Assembly: GCA_910586765.1 (NCBI GenBank)
Contig: CAJUJJ010000031.1
Coordinates: forward strand, 1-31,431
Source: an uncultured Clostridia bacterium
GTDB lineage: Bacteria; Bacillota; Clostridia; Lachnospirales; Anaerotignaceae
Direction: 5' to 3'
DNA: 31,431 bases
Below are positions 1-8,567 of the stretch, piece by piece. Numbering within the stretch: the stretch's first letter is position 1; each line of letters begins with the position of its first letter. The notes beneath the pieces were generated by a model, which saw nothing but the letters and a program-made list of their open reading frames with translations, had not been told where the DNA came from and ran no database searches. A program made the position numbers and the translations under genes.

Positions 1-4
1 TGTA

Positions 5-610
5 ATGTTACATTATCAAAAAAGTGATAAAGAAAAACAAAAAATATATGAAAAAATATTATTAAAAAAAGAAAATATCAAATATAAAATAAAACAAAGT
101 AGCACAACATTCTATCAAAAAAAATTATTGTATAACAGAAAACAAATAAAAAAAGTAATGGAATATACAAATAGATTATATTTACTTTATGACAGAAAAA
201 AGACAATAAAAATGCAACAAATACAAAATAATTTATTATTGCTAAAAAAAGAGCATCAAAATAATGAAATAGAAAAGCAACAAAAAAACTATGTGCACTT
301 AGAAAATAAAAAAGAAATTTTAAAAGATAATAAAGATATGGAAATTGTACAAAAAAATACAGTGCTATATGAAAAAGAGCAAAATACAATACAGTTACAA
401 CAGTTGCAACAAATTGTAAAAAAAGAAGTAGAATTATTGTTACAAAATCAAATAGAACAACAACAAATAGTATTGCAGAAATATGCTGAAGAAGTAACAA
501 AAGAACAAATAAATTTTCAAAAACAATTTGATAAGGAAAAAATATATCAACAAATATATCAAAAATTAGAAAGAGCATTGTATCGAGAAATGCGTCAAAA
601 TGGAAAATAA
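5..610 (+). CDS. Coiled-coil protein of unknown function, possibly 5'-truncated by the window edge
   Basis: The 201-residue reading frame is dominated by Lys, Gln, Glu and Asn, with heptad-like hydrophobic spacing over nearly its whole length. It should be a long, soluble alpha-helical coiled coil; no signal peptide or membrane segment is visible. The first ATG is at nt 5, but the frame stays open to nt 2 and no ribosome binding site can be seen, so the true start may lie outside the window. It ends 17 nt before the start chosen for the Afp7-like gene, so it belongs to the injection-system operon. Its slot, just ahead of the hub genes, could suit a small structural or chaperone-like protein (a FliH- or FliJ-like helical protein is one possibility). 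I do not recognise a family and assign no function. Confidence 0.6.
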   Translation: MLHYQKSDKEKQKIYEKILLKKENIKYKIKQSSTTFYQKKLLYNRKQIKKVMEYTNRLYLLYDRKKTIKMQQIQNNLLLLKKEHQNNEIEKQQKNYVHLENKKEILKDNKDMEIVQKNTVLYEKEQNTIQLQQLQQIVKKEVELLLQNQIEQQQIVLQKYAEEVTKEQINFQKQFDKEKIYQQIYQKLERALYREMRQNGK

Positions 611-627
611 AATAGTAGGTGATGTTA

Positions 628-1245
628 ATGCAGCATAATCAACTAGAAATGCTTTTGGAAAAAGAAGGTATTCCTCAGAAAGCCTGTTTTTTATTACAAG
701 AAAATGCTGTGATAGAAGATGTGATAACTGGTAATACAATTTACTGGAAAACAAATGACAATATTACAGTACAACTAAATCCCACTTCTTATACAATTAA
801 AAAAAATACAAACTTTAGTCCTAAAATGAATTTTGGTGGAAAATATAATAAAAATTATGGAGCATTTCAAAATACTTCTCCTAAGACATTAAATATGACA
901 TTGCTTTTTGACGCATTTTTTGAAGCAGAGCAAAAAAGTGGTGCAAAAACGAGTAATACATTGTCTTTTCAAACAGAAAGTATTATGGGAGAAAGCAGTG
1001 TTTTGACAGCAAAACAACAGTACAAAGCCATTGATATACAAAAAGTATATATTGAAAAAATAATGAGTTTAACCAGTCTTTCAAAAGATACATTACGTCC
1101 ACCTCTTGTTACATTTCAATATGGTTCTATTCACTTTACAGGGTATGTAACTTCTGTTGATGTAACATATAAACGTTTTGATAAAGAGGGAGAACCTATT
1201 AGAGCAGAAATTTCTCTTTCTATGAAAGAATCAAAAAAGGAATGA
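628..1245 (+). CDS. CIS tube/hub protein, Afp7-like, lacking LysM
   Basis: This 205-aa protein resembles the 'contractile injection system tube protein' N-terminal domain found in Afp7/Pvc7. In that family it forms the adaptor layer between the inner tube and the spike. Family features visible are the N-terminal 'VQLNPTSYTIKK' strand, the 'KTLNMTLLFDAFF' segment, 'RPPLVTFQYGS' followed by 'FTGYVTSVDVTY', and a final strand 'RAEISLSM'. Family members usually continue into a C-terminal LysM domain, but this one stops a few residues after the last strand. The frame could start at GTG 619 or ATG 622. I prefer ATG 628 because AGGTG at 617-621 is then well spaced. The next gene starts 5 nt after the stop. 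Identity as a CIS hub component is strong from motif plus neighbours. Confidence 0.85.
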   Translation: MQHNQLEMLLEKEGIPQKACFLLQENAVIEDVITGNTIYWKTNDNITVQLNPTSYTIKKNTNFSPKMNFGGKYNKNYGAFQNTSPKTLNMTLLFDAFFEAEQKSGAKTSNTLSFQTESIMGESSVLTAKQQYKAIDIQKVYIEKIMSLTSLSKDTLRPPLVTFQYGSIHFTGYVTSVDVTYKRFDKEGEPIRAEISLSMKESKKE

Positions 1246-1249
1246 ATTT

Positions 1250-2371
1250 ATGATTGATTTGGAAAAATTGGCAGAAGAATATTGTGATTTTGTAAAACCT
1301 TGTTATACTATTTTAATCAATGATACGGAAATAGAAAAAGAATTTTTAAATCAAGAATTGACTGTGGAAATTACAACAGGATTTGAAGCAGGATTTTTAC
1401 AGTTTAAAATTTATAATGCTTTTAAAAAAGAAGAACAAAAAGAAGAATTATATAGTCATAAACAAATCACTTCTTTATTAAAATTAGGAAATATAGTAGA
1501 AGCAAAAATTGGCTATTTAGAAAAAGCTGATATTTGTGTTTTTAAAGGATATATTGATAGTATTTATTTAGATTATGAAAGAGATGAAGAAATTGTATAC
1601 ACCATAGAATGTCTTGATGCAAAAGGAATTATGATGAATAGTATACATTCTGAAACAAAAAAAAGTATTAAAAAATATAGTTTGGCAGCAGAAGATGTAC
1701 TGAAAAAATATACTTCTTTATTAAAATTGAAAAGTGCATATTTTTATAAAGAAGATAATGATGTGAATGTAACAATAGAACAGCATAATGAAAGTGATTA
1801 TCAATTTGTGACACGTATGGCAAAAAATATTGGCTGTGAATTTTATATTGTAGCAGGAGAGGTTGTATTTCAACCTTTAGAAAAAAAGCAAAAACAAACA
1901 GCAATACAATATTATATTAATTCTTATTTAGAAAACTTTACAATACATAGTTCTTTAAAAGGGTTTATAAATCATATCGTGGTAAGAAGCAATAACGAAC
2001 AGATACCAGATAAACCTTTTTCAGCAAAAATATCTAGCTATACAAAAACAGCAGAAAGTGGTACTATAACAACTTCTTCAATCTCTCCTCTGTTAACAGA
2101 GAGGGTATCAAAAATGATTACAGATACAACAATATCTTCAGAAACGGAAGCAAAACAAAAAGCAAAGGCATATATTAATCAAATTGTAAAAAGTGCAGTT
2201 ACAGGTAGTATTACAACAGTAGGTATACCACAATTAAAAGCGGGAACATTTTGCAGTTTAAAAGGATTTGGAAAACCATTTGACAAAAAATATTATATTT
2301 CAAAAGTAATACATACTATAAAAGATGGAAATTTTAAAACAGTCTGTGAAATAGAGGTGAATGAATATTGA
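1250..2371 (+). CDS. Spike hub protein, phage gpD / VgrG N-terminal-like (Afp8 first half)
   Basis: The 373-aa protein matches the phage late-control gpD / gp27-like hub that forms the trimeric base of a spike. Typical features are an early beta-rich segment with 'ELTVEITTGFEAGFLQFKIY' (about residues 36-55), a polar loop around 85-125 (GYLEKADICVFKGYI), and 'SDYQFVTRMAKNIGCEFYI' (about 182-200), which is the classic gpD/VgrG signature. A C-terminal domain ends in 'GKPFDKKYYISKVIHTI', as in gpD proteins. The spike is split here: the OB-fold/needle half is the next gene, and its TTG start overlaps this stop codon as TTGA. An AAAAGG motif about nine bases upstream supports the ATG start. It should sit at the baseplate centre. 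Confidence 0.88.
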   Translation: MIDLEKLAEEYCDFVKPCYTILINDTEIEKEFLNQELTVEITTGFEAGFLQFKIYNAFKKEEQKEELYSHKQITSLLKLGNIVEAKIGYLEKADICVFKGYIDSIYLDYERDEEIVYTIECLDAKGIMMNSIHSETKKSIKKYSLAAEDVLKKYTSLLKLKSAYFYKEDNDVNVTIEQHNESDYQFVTRMAKNIGCEFYIVAGEVVFQPLEKKQKQTAIQYYINSYLENFTIHSSLKGFINHIVVRSNNEQIPDKPFSAKISSYTKTAESGTITTSSISPLLTERVSKMITDTTISSETEAKQKAKAYINQIVKSAVTGSITTVGIPQLKAGTFCSLKGFGKPFDKKYYISKVIHTIKDGNFKTVCEIEVNEY

Positions 2372-3123
2372 GTATATTAAAAGCATTGTCAGAAGAAAAA
2401 CAACAATATCCTTTTTCTCCTGTTTTAGGTATTATGCCTGCTGTAATAACAGATATAGATGACCCTGAAAAATTGGGCAGAGTAAAAGTAAAATTACTTA
2501 ATAGAGATACCTCAGAATATGAAACAGATTTTATTCGTATTATGACACCTATGACAGGACAGCAATGGGGTATGTTTTTTTTCCCTGAAGTAGGAGATGA
2601 AGTGCTTGTTGGATTTAGTGGAGGAGAAATTGCAAGACCTTATGTATTAGGGGCATTGTGGAATAAAAATAATACTCCTCCTGTTACCATAGAAAATAAA
2701 GAAAATAAATTGCGAAAAATAAAAACAAAAAATGGGAATGAATTGATTTTTTATGATACAAATGAAGAAAACTATATACAACTTAACACACCTAATCAGT
2801 TACAAATGAAATTAAATGATAAAGAACAAGTAATTCACATCAAAGAAAAAAACAATAAAAATCATATTAAAATTGATGTTAAAAATGGTATTGTAACAAT
2901 AGAAGGTGAAAATAAAATTGATATTAGTTCAGGAAATTCTCGTATGATATTAGATGGAAGTGCAAACAAAGTGAGCATTTCAAGTGGACAATCTTTAGAG
3001 ATAAAAAGTGGACAAATTGTAATACAAGCAAAAAGTACATTGGATTTGAAAGCGAATGGTACTGTTAATATCAAGTCAGATGGAGCAACAAATGTAAAAG
3101 GTGCTGTAGTAAAGTTAAATTGA
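2368..3123 (+). CDS. Spike tip protein, baseplate assembly protein V / gp5-like (VgrG second half)
   Basis: This 251-aa protein has the gpV/VgrG OB-fold at about residues 20-100: 'PAVITDIDDPEKLGRVKVKL' and 'PEVGDEVLVGFSGGEIARPY' followed by 'VLGALWN'. A repetitive beta-strand region follows (about 110-250), with short alternating hydrophobic steps ending 'TVNIKSDGATNVKGAVVKLN'. That region should form the triple-stranded needle. The start codon is TTG, overlapping the previous stop, with GAGGTGA at 2354-2360. The only in-frame methionines downstream would cut into the OB-fold, so TTG is well supported. There is no C-terminal effector extension. The protein partners the upstream gpD-like hub and is probably capped by the DUF4280 PAAR-like protein at 21,734. 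Confidence 0.92.
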   Translation: MSILKALSEEKQQYPFSPVLGIMPAVITDIDDPEKLGRVKVKLLNRDTSEYETDFIRIMTPMTGQQWGMFFFPEVGDEVLVGFSGGEIARPYVLGALWNKNNTPPVTIENKENKLRKIKTKNGNELIFYDTNEENYIQLNTPNQLQMKLNDKEQVIHIKEKNNKNHIKIDVKNGIVTIEGENKIDISSGNSRMILDGSANKVSISSGQSLEIKSGQIVIQAKSTLDLKANGTVNIKSDGATNVKGAVVKLN

Positions 3124-3138
3124 TAAGGGTGGTATGAT

Positions 3139-3528
3139 TTGAAAACAGCAAAAGGGTGGAGTTTTCCTTTAGAAGTAGATGACATAACAGGAAAAATAAA
3201 AACAACAACATTAGAAAATGATATAAAACAATCTATTATGATATTGTTGCATACACAAAAAGGAGAACGATTAGGACATAGTGATTATGGAAACAACTTA
3301 AATCGTTTTATGTTTGAGCCATTGCAAAACAGTTTAAAAAAAAATATACAAAAAGAAATAGAAAGCTGTATCAGAAAGTGGGAAAAAAGAGTTTCTTCTG
3401 TAACAGTAGAGATATTTGAAAGTGCAGAGCAATATACAACGTTAATTGTACAAATACAATATTATATAGAACAAGTACAGCAATGGCAAACATGGCAATA
3501 TGCTTTTGATTTGACAGCAAGTTTATAA
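3139..3528 (+). CDS. gp25-like baseplate wedge protein
   Basis: The 129-aa protein has the conserved layout of the gp25/gpW-like lysozyme-fold family: 'KGWSFPLEVDDITGKIKTTT' at the start, then 'IKQSIMILLHTQKGERLGHS' and 'DYGNNLNRFMFEP'. The Thr-x-x-Gly-Glu-Arg and Asp/Phe-Gly motifs are characteristic. In contractile systems this wedge protein joins the baseplate to the first sheath ring. The start is TTG at 3139, with AAGGGTGG about six bases upstream. An ATG at 3134 is in another frame and stops at once. It is the usual neighbour of the spike and J proteins in CIS operons. Confidence 0.9.
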   Translation: MKTAKGWSFPLEVDDITGKIKTTTLENDIKQSIMILLHTQKGERLGHSDYGNNLNRFMFEPLQNSLKKNIQKEIESCIRKWEKRVSSVTVEIFESAEQYTTLIVQIQYYIEQVQQWQTWQYAFDLTASL

Positions 3529-3550
3529 AAAGAGTGGTGATACTATCAAT

Positions 3551-6421
3551 ATGTTAACAAATACAACAAAAGAACAAATTTATACAAAAATGTTGAAGTT
3601 AGCAAGCTCTTATGTGCCAGAATGGAATACACAAGGTAGTACAGATGTAGGAATGATATTGTATCAAATTTTTGCAGAACAAATGGAAGATACTATAACA
3701 TTATATCACAACATAAAAAAAAGAAATTATATTTCTTTTTTAAATATATTAGGAGCAGATATATTTGAAAGTACACCAGCATCAGGTTATGTTACAGTAC
3801 ATATGAATGAGGGAAATTATAGGGGAGTTTCTATAAAAAAAGGGACAAGACTTTTTTGTGAAAAAGAGGGAGAAGAAAGAATTATTTATGAAACAAAAAA
3901 TAATTTTTTAGCTGTACCAAATAAAATAGAAGCTATCTATTGTACAACTTCAGATAAAAGTTGTATTGTATGTGCCTATGATAGTAAAAAAGAAAATCAG
4001 AGAGAGATAACATTATTTGATTTTGAACAAAAAAATAATTTGCAGCAATATGATATGATATTGTGTAGTGATACTGTTTTTTATGTCAATGAAAAAGGAA
4101 ATATATTTCTGCATTTTTTTCATAATGAAAAAAAATATATGGCACAGAAAACAGCAGAAGTATTAGGCAGTAATATAGCAGTGTGGGAAGTGCTGACAGA
4201 AAACGGTTGGCAAAAAGCAATGTCTGTAAAAACAATAGATAATTCTGTGATATTAGAAATAGGTTGTAATGTGCCTCTTTTAGAAGAAAAAGAAATCAAA
4301 AAACAAAGTCGTTATTTGAAGTGTACTTTTTTGCAAAAAAGTGATGTCCCTTTAATTATAACAGATGTTAAAATATCTTCTGCTAATTATGGTTTAAAAG
4401 CAGATGGTTTATATTATAATGATTTTTTGATATTAGAAGAAAGTGGATTACCATTTGGAAAACAATATCAAATATATGATGCTTTTTATATTAATTGTAA
4501 AGAAGCATTTTGTAAAAAAAATGCTATGATTACAATAGATATTTCTATATTTCATAAAGTGTATGAATATGAGGGAATAATACCTCAAAAAGACATAAAA
4601 TGGAAAGCTATATTGTCGGAAACAGAAGTAAAACAACCAGAGCAATTACCTATTACAATAGAAGAAGTAATTTGGGAATATTGGAATGGTATAGGCTGGA
4701 AAAAGCTGTTTTTAGGAAAAGAATATAGTGATTTTTTTTCAGGAGAACAACAAAAACGTATACAAATGTCATTTCGTTGTCCTGAAGATATGGAGGAATT
4801 TATTGTAGGAGCAGAAAAAGGACATTTTATAAGAGCAAGAATAGTGCATATTAGTAATATCTTTGCACAATACAAATATTATAATGTACCTGTTTTAGAA
4901 CAAATTACTATTTCATATGATGATTTTTCACCAAAAGCAAGTCCTGATATTTTTTATGTTAATAGAGATATGGAAACGATAGAAATAAATGCTACAGAAC
5001 ACAAAGAAATTACAATACTACCTCAAAAACAAAATAGTTTACCAGCTTGTTATATTGCATTATCACAACCTATGCTGGGTGGTAATATACAAATGTTTTT
5101 TCAAAATGCAAAAACAGATAAAAGAAATGCTCCAGCAATAAAATGGGAATATTTTGGAGAACAAAACGGCAGACAAAAATGGATACCACTTCAGGTACTA
5201 GACCAAACAAATTTTTTTGCAAAAAGTGGATTACTTAGTTATATGATACATTTTGAAATGAAACAAAAAAGTATGTTTCAAAAAAATTGTTTTTGGCTAA
5301 GAGTAATTAATACAGACAACAGATATGACGATAAAAAAGAGCAAAGACCTTGTTTTTCAAATATTTATTTTAATACTGTAAAGGTAGTACAACAAGAAAC
5401 AATGGAAGAAATGTATTTTTATATTGCACCAAAACAACAAAATAAAAAATGTATATTGCTTTCTGGAAATGTCACAAAATTAGAAGTATTTGTAAAAGAA
5501 GAAAATGATTGGGTAAAATGGCAGCAGACAGATAATTTTTCTGTTTGTAATGAACAAAGCAGAGTATATTTTTTGGACAAAAAAGCAGGAGAGGTGTATT
5601 TTGGAGATGATAAAAAAGGAAAAATACCACCTTCTGGGGATAGTGCAACAATACTAATAAAGTATGCTGTATGTAGAGGAGAAAAAGGAAATTGTGAAAT
5701 ACAAAAAATAAATGATTTTGCAGATGCAGTACCTTTTGTGGACTATGTAACAAATCATAAAGAAATTTCTGGAGGCTGTGATATAGAGCAAACGAAACAA
5801 GCAATACAAAGATGCAGAAATATCATAAAAACACAGAATAGAGCAATATCGGCAGAAGATTATGAATTTCTTTGCAAACAAGCAGACAGAAATGTAGTAC
5901 AAGTAAAAGTATTACAAAATGAACAATATCAGAAATATTGTTTAACATTAGCAATACTTCCAAAAGAAATTGGAAAAGGAGAAAGTGCTTTTTCAGAAAT
6001 ACGACAACATATTAAAAAAATGCTTTTCAAAAAAGCACCTGCTGTAATGGCAAATCGTATTGATATGATACAAGTAAAATATATTTGCTACTGTATGAAA
6101 GCGGAGATAATAATAGATAGTTATGAATATTATCAAAGTGTGTATGACGCTGTAGAAAAAAAGTTATCAGAGTATATTCACCCCATTACAGGTAATTTTG
6201 ATAAAAAGGGATTTTTGATAGGACAGTTACCTACTAAAGTAAAAATAAACCATTTGCTCAAAACAATAGAACATATCAAAAGTATCAATATACTACATAT
6301 TAATTATTATGACTGTGTAAATGAAAGTAGACAAGAAATTTCTTGGGAAACAGCAAAAAATTGTGTCTATGCTGTACCAATCAATGGAACACATGAAATT
6401 TATATCAGTACAAATGTATAA
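3551..6421 (+). CDS. Baseplate protein J-like, large (Afp11-like)
   Basis: This 956-aa protein belongs to the baseplate J / gp6-like wedge family. The N-terminus 'VPEWNTQGSTDVGMILYQIF' is the typical opening of the large CIS J protein. The middle is a long beta-rich insertion region. The conserved C-terminal core begins near residue 680 with 'GEVYFGDDKKGKIPPSGD', continues with 'GEKGNCEIQKINDF', and has 'RAISAEDYEFLCKQADRNVV' at about residue 763. These match the FGD and 'AxxxxDYE' hallmarks of J proteins. It should form the ring of the baseplate that surrounds the hub. It follows gp25 by 22 nt and precedes a second J protein, as in Afp/PVC clusters. It is longer than phage J proteins but within the range of the large CIS J proteins. 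Confidence 0.9.
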   Translation: MLTNTTKEQIYTKMLKLASSYVPEWNTQGSTDVGMILYQIFAEQMEDTITLYHNIKKRNYISFLNILGADIFESTPASGYVTVHMNEGNYRGVSIKKGTRLFCEKEGEERIIYETKNNFLAVPNKIEAIYCTTSDKSCIVCAYDSKKENQREITLFDFEQKNNLQQYDMILCSDTVFYVNEKGNIFLHFFHNEKKYMAQKTAEVLGSNIAVWEVLTENGWQKAMSVKTIDNSVILEIGCNVPLLEEKEIKKQSRYLKCTFLQKSDVPLIITDVKISSANYGLKADGLYYNDFLILEESGLPFGKQYQIYDAFYINCKEAFCKKNAMITIDISIFHKVYEYEGIIPQKDIKWKAILSETEVKQPEQLPITIEEVIWEYWNGIGWKKLFLGKEYSDFFSGEQQKRIQMSFRCPEDMEEFIVGAEKGHFIRARIVHISNIFAQYKYYNVPVLEQITISYDDFSPKASPDIFYVNRDMETIEINATEHKEITILPQKQNSLPACYIALSQPMLGGNIQMFFQNAKTDKRNAPAIKWEYFGEQNGRQKWIPLQVLDQTNFFAKSGLLSYMIHFEMKQKSMFQKNCFWLRVINTDNRYDDKKEQRPCFSNIYFNTVKVVQQETMEEMYFYIAPKQQNKKCILLSGNVTKLEVFVKEENDWVKWQQTDNFSVCNEQSRVYFLDKKAGEVYFGDDKKGKIPPSGDSATILIKYAVCRGEKGNCEIQKINDFADAVPFVDYVTNHKEISGGCDIEQTKQAIQRCRNIIKTQNRAISAEDYEFLCKQADRNVVQVKVLQNEQYQKYCLTLAILPKEIGKGESAFSEIRQHIKKMLFKKAPAVMANRIDMIQVKYICYCMKAEIIIDSYEYYQSVYDAVEKKLSEYIHPITGNFDKKGFLIGQLPTKVKINHLLKTIEHIKSINILHINYYDCVNESRQEISWETAKNCVYAVPINGTHEIYISTNV

Positions 6422-6445
6422 CACAGTAGTAAAGAGGGAGAAAAA

Positions 6446-8554
6446 ATGTTGCCACTTTATCATATAAACAAAAAAAATAGTCAAGTATTGTTAAATGAAG
6501 CATTGCAAAAACTAATTACACAATATAGTGACATATGGACAGATATTGATATACACGACCCAGGCATTACATTTTTAGAACTCCTTTGTTATTTAAAAGA
6601 AAAACAGCAGCAAACTATGGAAAAAGTAGATGACAAAACAATATTACAGTTTGCTAAAATATTACAATTAAAAAGAAAAAGTGTAAGGCCAGAAAAAGTA
6701 TATGCAGAAATAGCAGTAAAACAAGATATTTTTTTACCAAGAGGAACTGTATTTTTAGCAAAACAATATCAATATGAAAATAGTGAAAGAGTATTTTTAC
6801 AAAACAATGCTATTATTAATATTGCATTAGGAAATCGTTTGATACCTTATGAACAAAAAGAAATTATGAAAAATAGTATTTTATTTCAATGTAAAGAAGA
6901 CATTAAAATTTACTTTGAAAAACCTTTACCATTAAAACAACATTTTTCTATTTACATAAAACTTTCAGAACAAAACAGAAATGCCATTTTAGAAAAAGAA
7001 AATTTTATACCTTTAAGTGTATTAGAATGGGAATATTATAGCGAAAGTGGCTGGAAAGAAATTACAGTTTTGAAAGATGAAACATATGGATTTTTATTTT
7101 CAGGATTTGTTACATTACAGTTACCAGAAAATAAAAGACACTGTTTTTATCAAAACGGATTTCCATTGCGTATAAAAGTAAAAGAATATGGTTATGAAAT
7201 ACCGCCTATGTTGCAAGAAATAAAATACAATGTTATAACGCTTTTACAGCAGCAAACAAAAGTAATTACAATATCTTTTACAAAAAAGGAATTTTTACAA
7301 AATAAAATGATATTTGATGAATATTTAGCATTTGATGAATGTTTTATACTCTTATTTTATACGAAAAATGGATTTTTAAATGCAGAACAAAATAATATTG
7401 TATTTTTAGTAAAGCAGTTACCAGATATGTTATTTCAATTAGGGGTATCTGACAGAGAACAACTAAAAAAACAGTTTACTGATTTAGAACAAAATGATAT
7501 TGTGTTTCAGTTGATTTGTTTTGAAAAAGAATATTATCAATATGCTTTTGAAAGTTTAGACAAGGGCACAGCAAAACAGAAAATAACATTAAAAGAAGTA
7601 CAAAAATATTGCATAGAAGAAACACTTTCTCTTTTTGTAAAAAGTAAAACAGAAAAAGGGGAGTGTTGGAATATATGGAAACATTGTTCTTTATTAGAGG
7701 AAAAGGGAAAAAAAGAACAGTGTTATTTATTAGAAGGAAATAGTATAGTATTTGGAGATAATATACATGGAAAAGTTCCTTCTCGTTTAAAAAATAATGT
7801 GCTTTTAGGCTGTGTACAATTTACATATGGTAAACAAGGCTCTATACAAAAAGGAGTAATTAATACTATACACAATCAAAAATATTTTGATAGTATTACA
7901 AAAATAATGCAGTTTCAAAATTCTTTTGATGGTGAAAATATAGAAACAATAGAAGAATTGACAGAAAGAATGAAAGGGACATTGTTGCAAAATAAATATA
8001 GAGTAGTTACAGCAGAAGAATATGAAAAAATGGTGCTGCATTGTCAAGGGCTTTGTGTAAAACAAGTAAAAGTATTGCCTTTATATCTTCCTAATAGCAA
8101 ACATGATGTAGAAAATACGGTAACCATTGTGGTAGAACCTCCAGTACAACCTCAAAATAAAAAAATACTTCGTTGTTATTTAGAAAATATAAAACAGCTT
8201 TTACATAGAACGACATTGATAACAACACAAACATATGTAATGCTGCCAGAATATATCCCTTTAGATATTTATGGGAATTTTGTAATGCAATACACTGTTT
8301 TTGACAGCAAACAAGCAATTCGAAATGTGTTGCAGGAACATATAGAAAAAATACAAAAGGATAATGACAATACTATGTTGTATCATGGCGATTTTTTTGC
8401 ATTGTTAGAGGGATTAGAATATATCAAAGAAATTTCTTATTTAAAATTAGAATTGTATGGAAGTAAAAGTAATTCATTTGGAGATAGTGAAATACCATAT
8501 TATGCAAAAGTATATTTGAGGAATTGTTATATTGACATAACATATGAATTATAG
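6446..8554 (+). CDS. Baseplate protein J-like, second paralogue (Afp12-like)
   Basis: The 702-aa protein opens with 'DIDIHDPGITFLELLCYLKE' (about residues 32-51), the standard start of the smaller CIS J protein. It has the FGD core 'SIVFGDNIHGKVPS' at about residues 431-444, 'YGKQGSIQKGVINTI' after that, and 'YRVVTAEEYEKMVLHCQG' around 517. It is therefore a diverged paralogue of the gene just upstream. Two J-like wedge proteins in tandem is the normal Afp11-Afp12 arrangement. The start is ATG 6446 behind GAGGGAG. Its last bases overlap the longest possible frame of the next gene, but not the start I favour there. Confidence 0.88.
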   Translation: MLPLYHINKKNSQVLLNEALQKLITQYSDIWTDIDIHDPGITFLELLCYLKEKQQQTMEKVDDKTILQFAKILQLKRKSVRPEKVYAEIAVKQDIFLPRGTVFLAKQYQYENSERVFLQNNAIINIALGNRLIPYEQKEIMKNSILFQCKEDIKIYFEKPLPLKQHFSIYIKLSEQNRNAILEKENFIPLSVLEWEYYSESGWKEITVLKDETYGFLFSGFVTLQLPENKRHCFYQNGFPLRIKVKEYGYEIPPMLQEIKYNVITLLQQQTKVITISFTKKEFLQNKMIFDEYLAFDECFILLFYTKNGFLNAEQNNIVFLVKQLPDMLFQLGVSDREQLKKQFTDLEQNDIVFQLICFEKEYYQYAFESLDKGTAKQKITLKEVQKYCIEETLSLFVKSKTEKGECWNIWKHCSLLEEKGKKEQCYLLEGNSIVFGDNIHGKVPSRLKNNVLLGCVQFTYGKQGSIQKGVINTIHNQKYFDSITKIMQFQNSFDGENIETIEELTERMKGTLLQNKYRVVTAEEYEKMVLHCQGLCVKQVKVLPLYLPNSKHDVENTVTIVVEPPVQPQNKKILRCYLENIKQLLHRTTLITTQTYVMLPEYIPLDIYGNFVMQYTVFDSKQAIRNVLQEHIEKIQKDNDNTMLYHGDFFALLEGLEYIKEISYLKLELYGSKSNSFGDSEIPYYAKVYLRNCYIDITYEL

Positions 8555-8567
8555 AAAGGCAAAAAAT

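Noticed and set aside
78..578. Long minus-strand open frame, hydrophobic and Phe/Leu-rich, opposite the first gene
   Set aside because: It is the mirror of an A-rich Lys/Gln coding strand; no ribosome site or family features. The same applies to the other minus-strand frames across the window.
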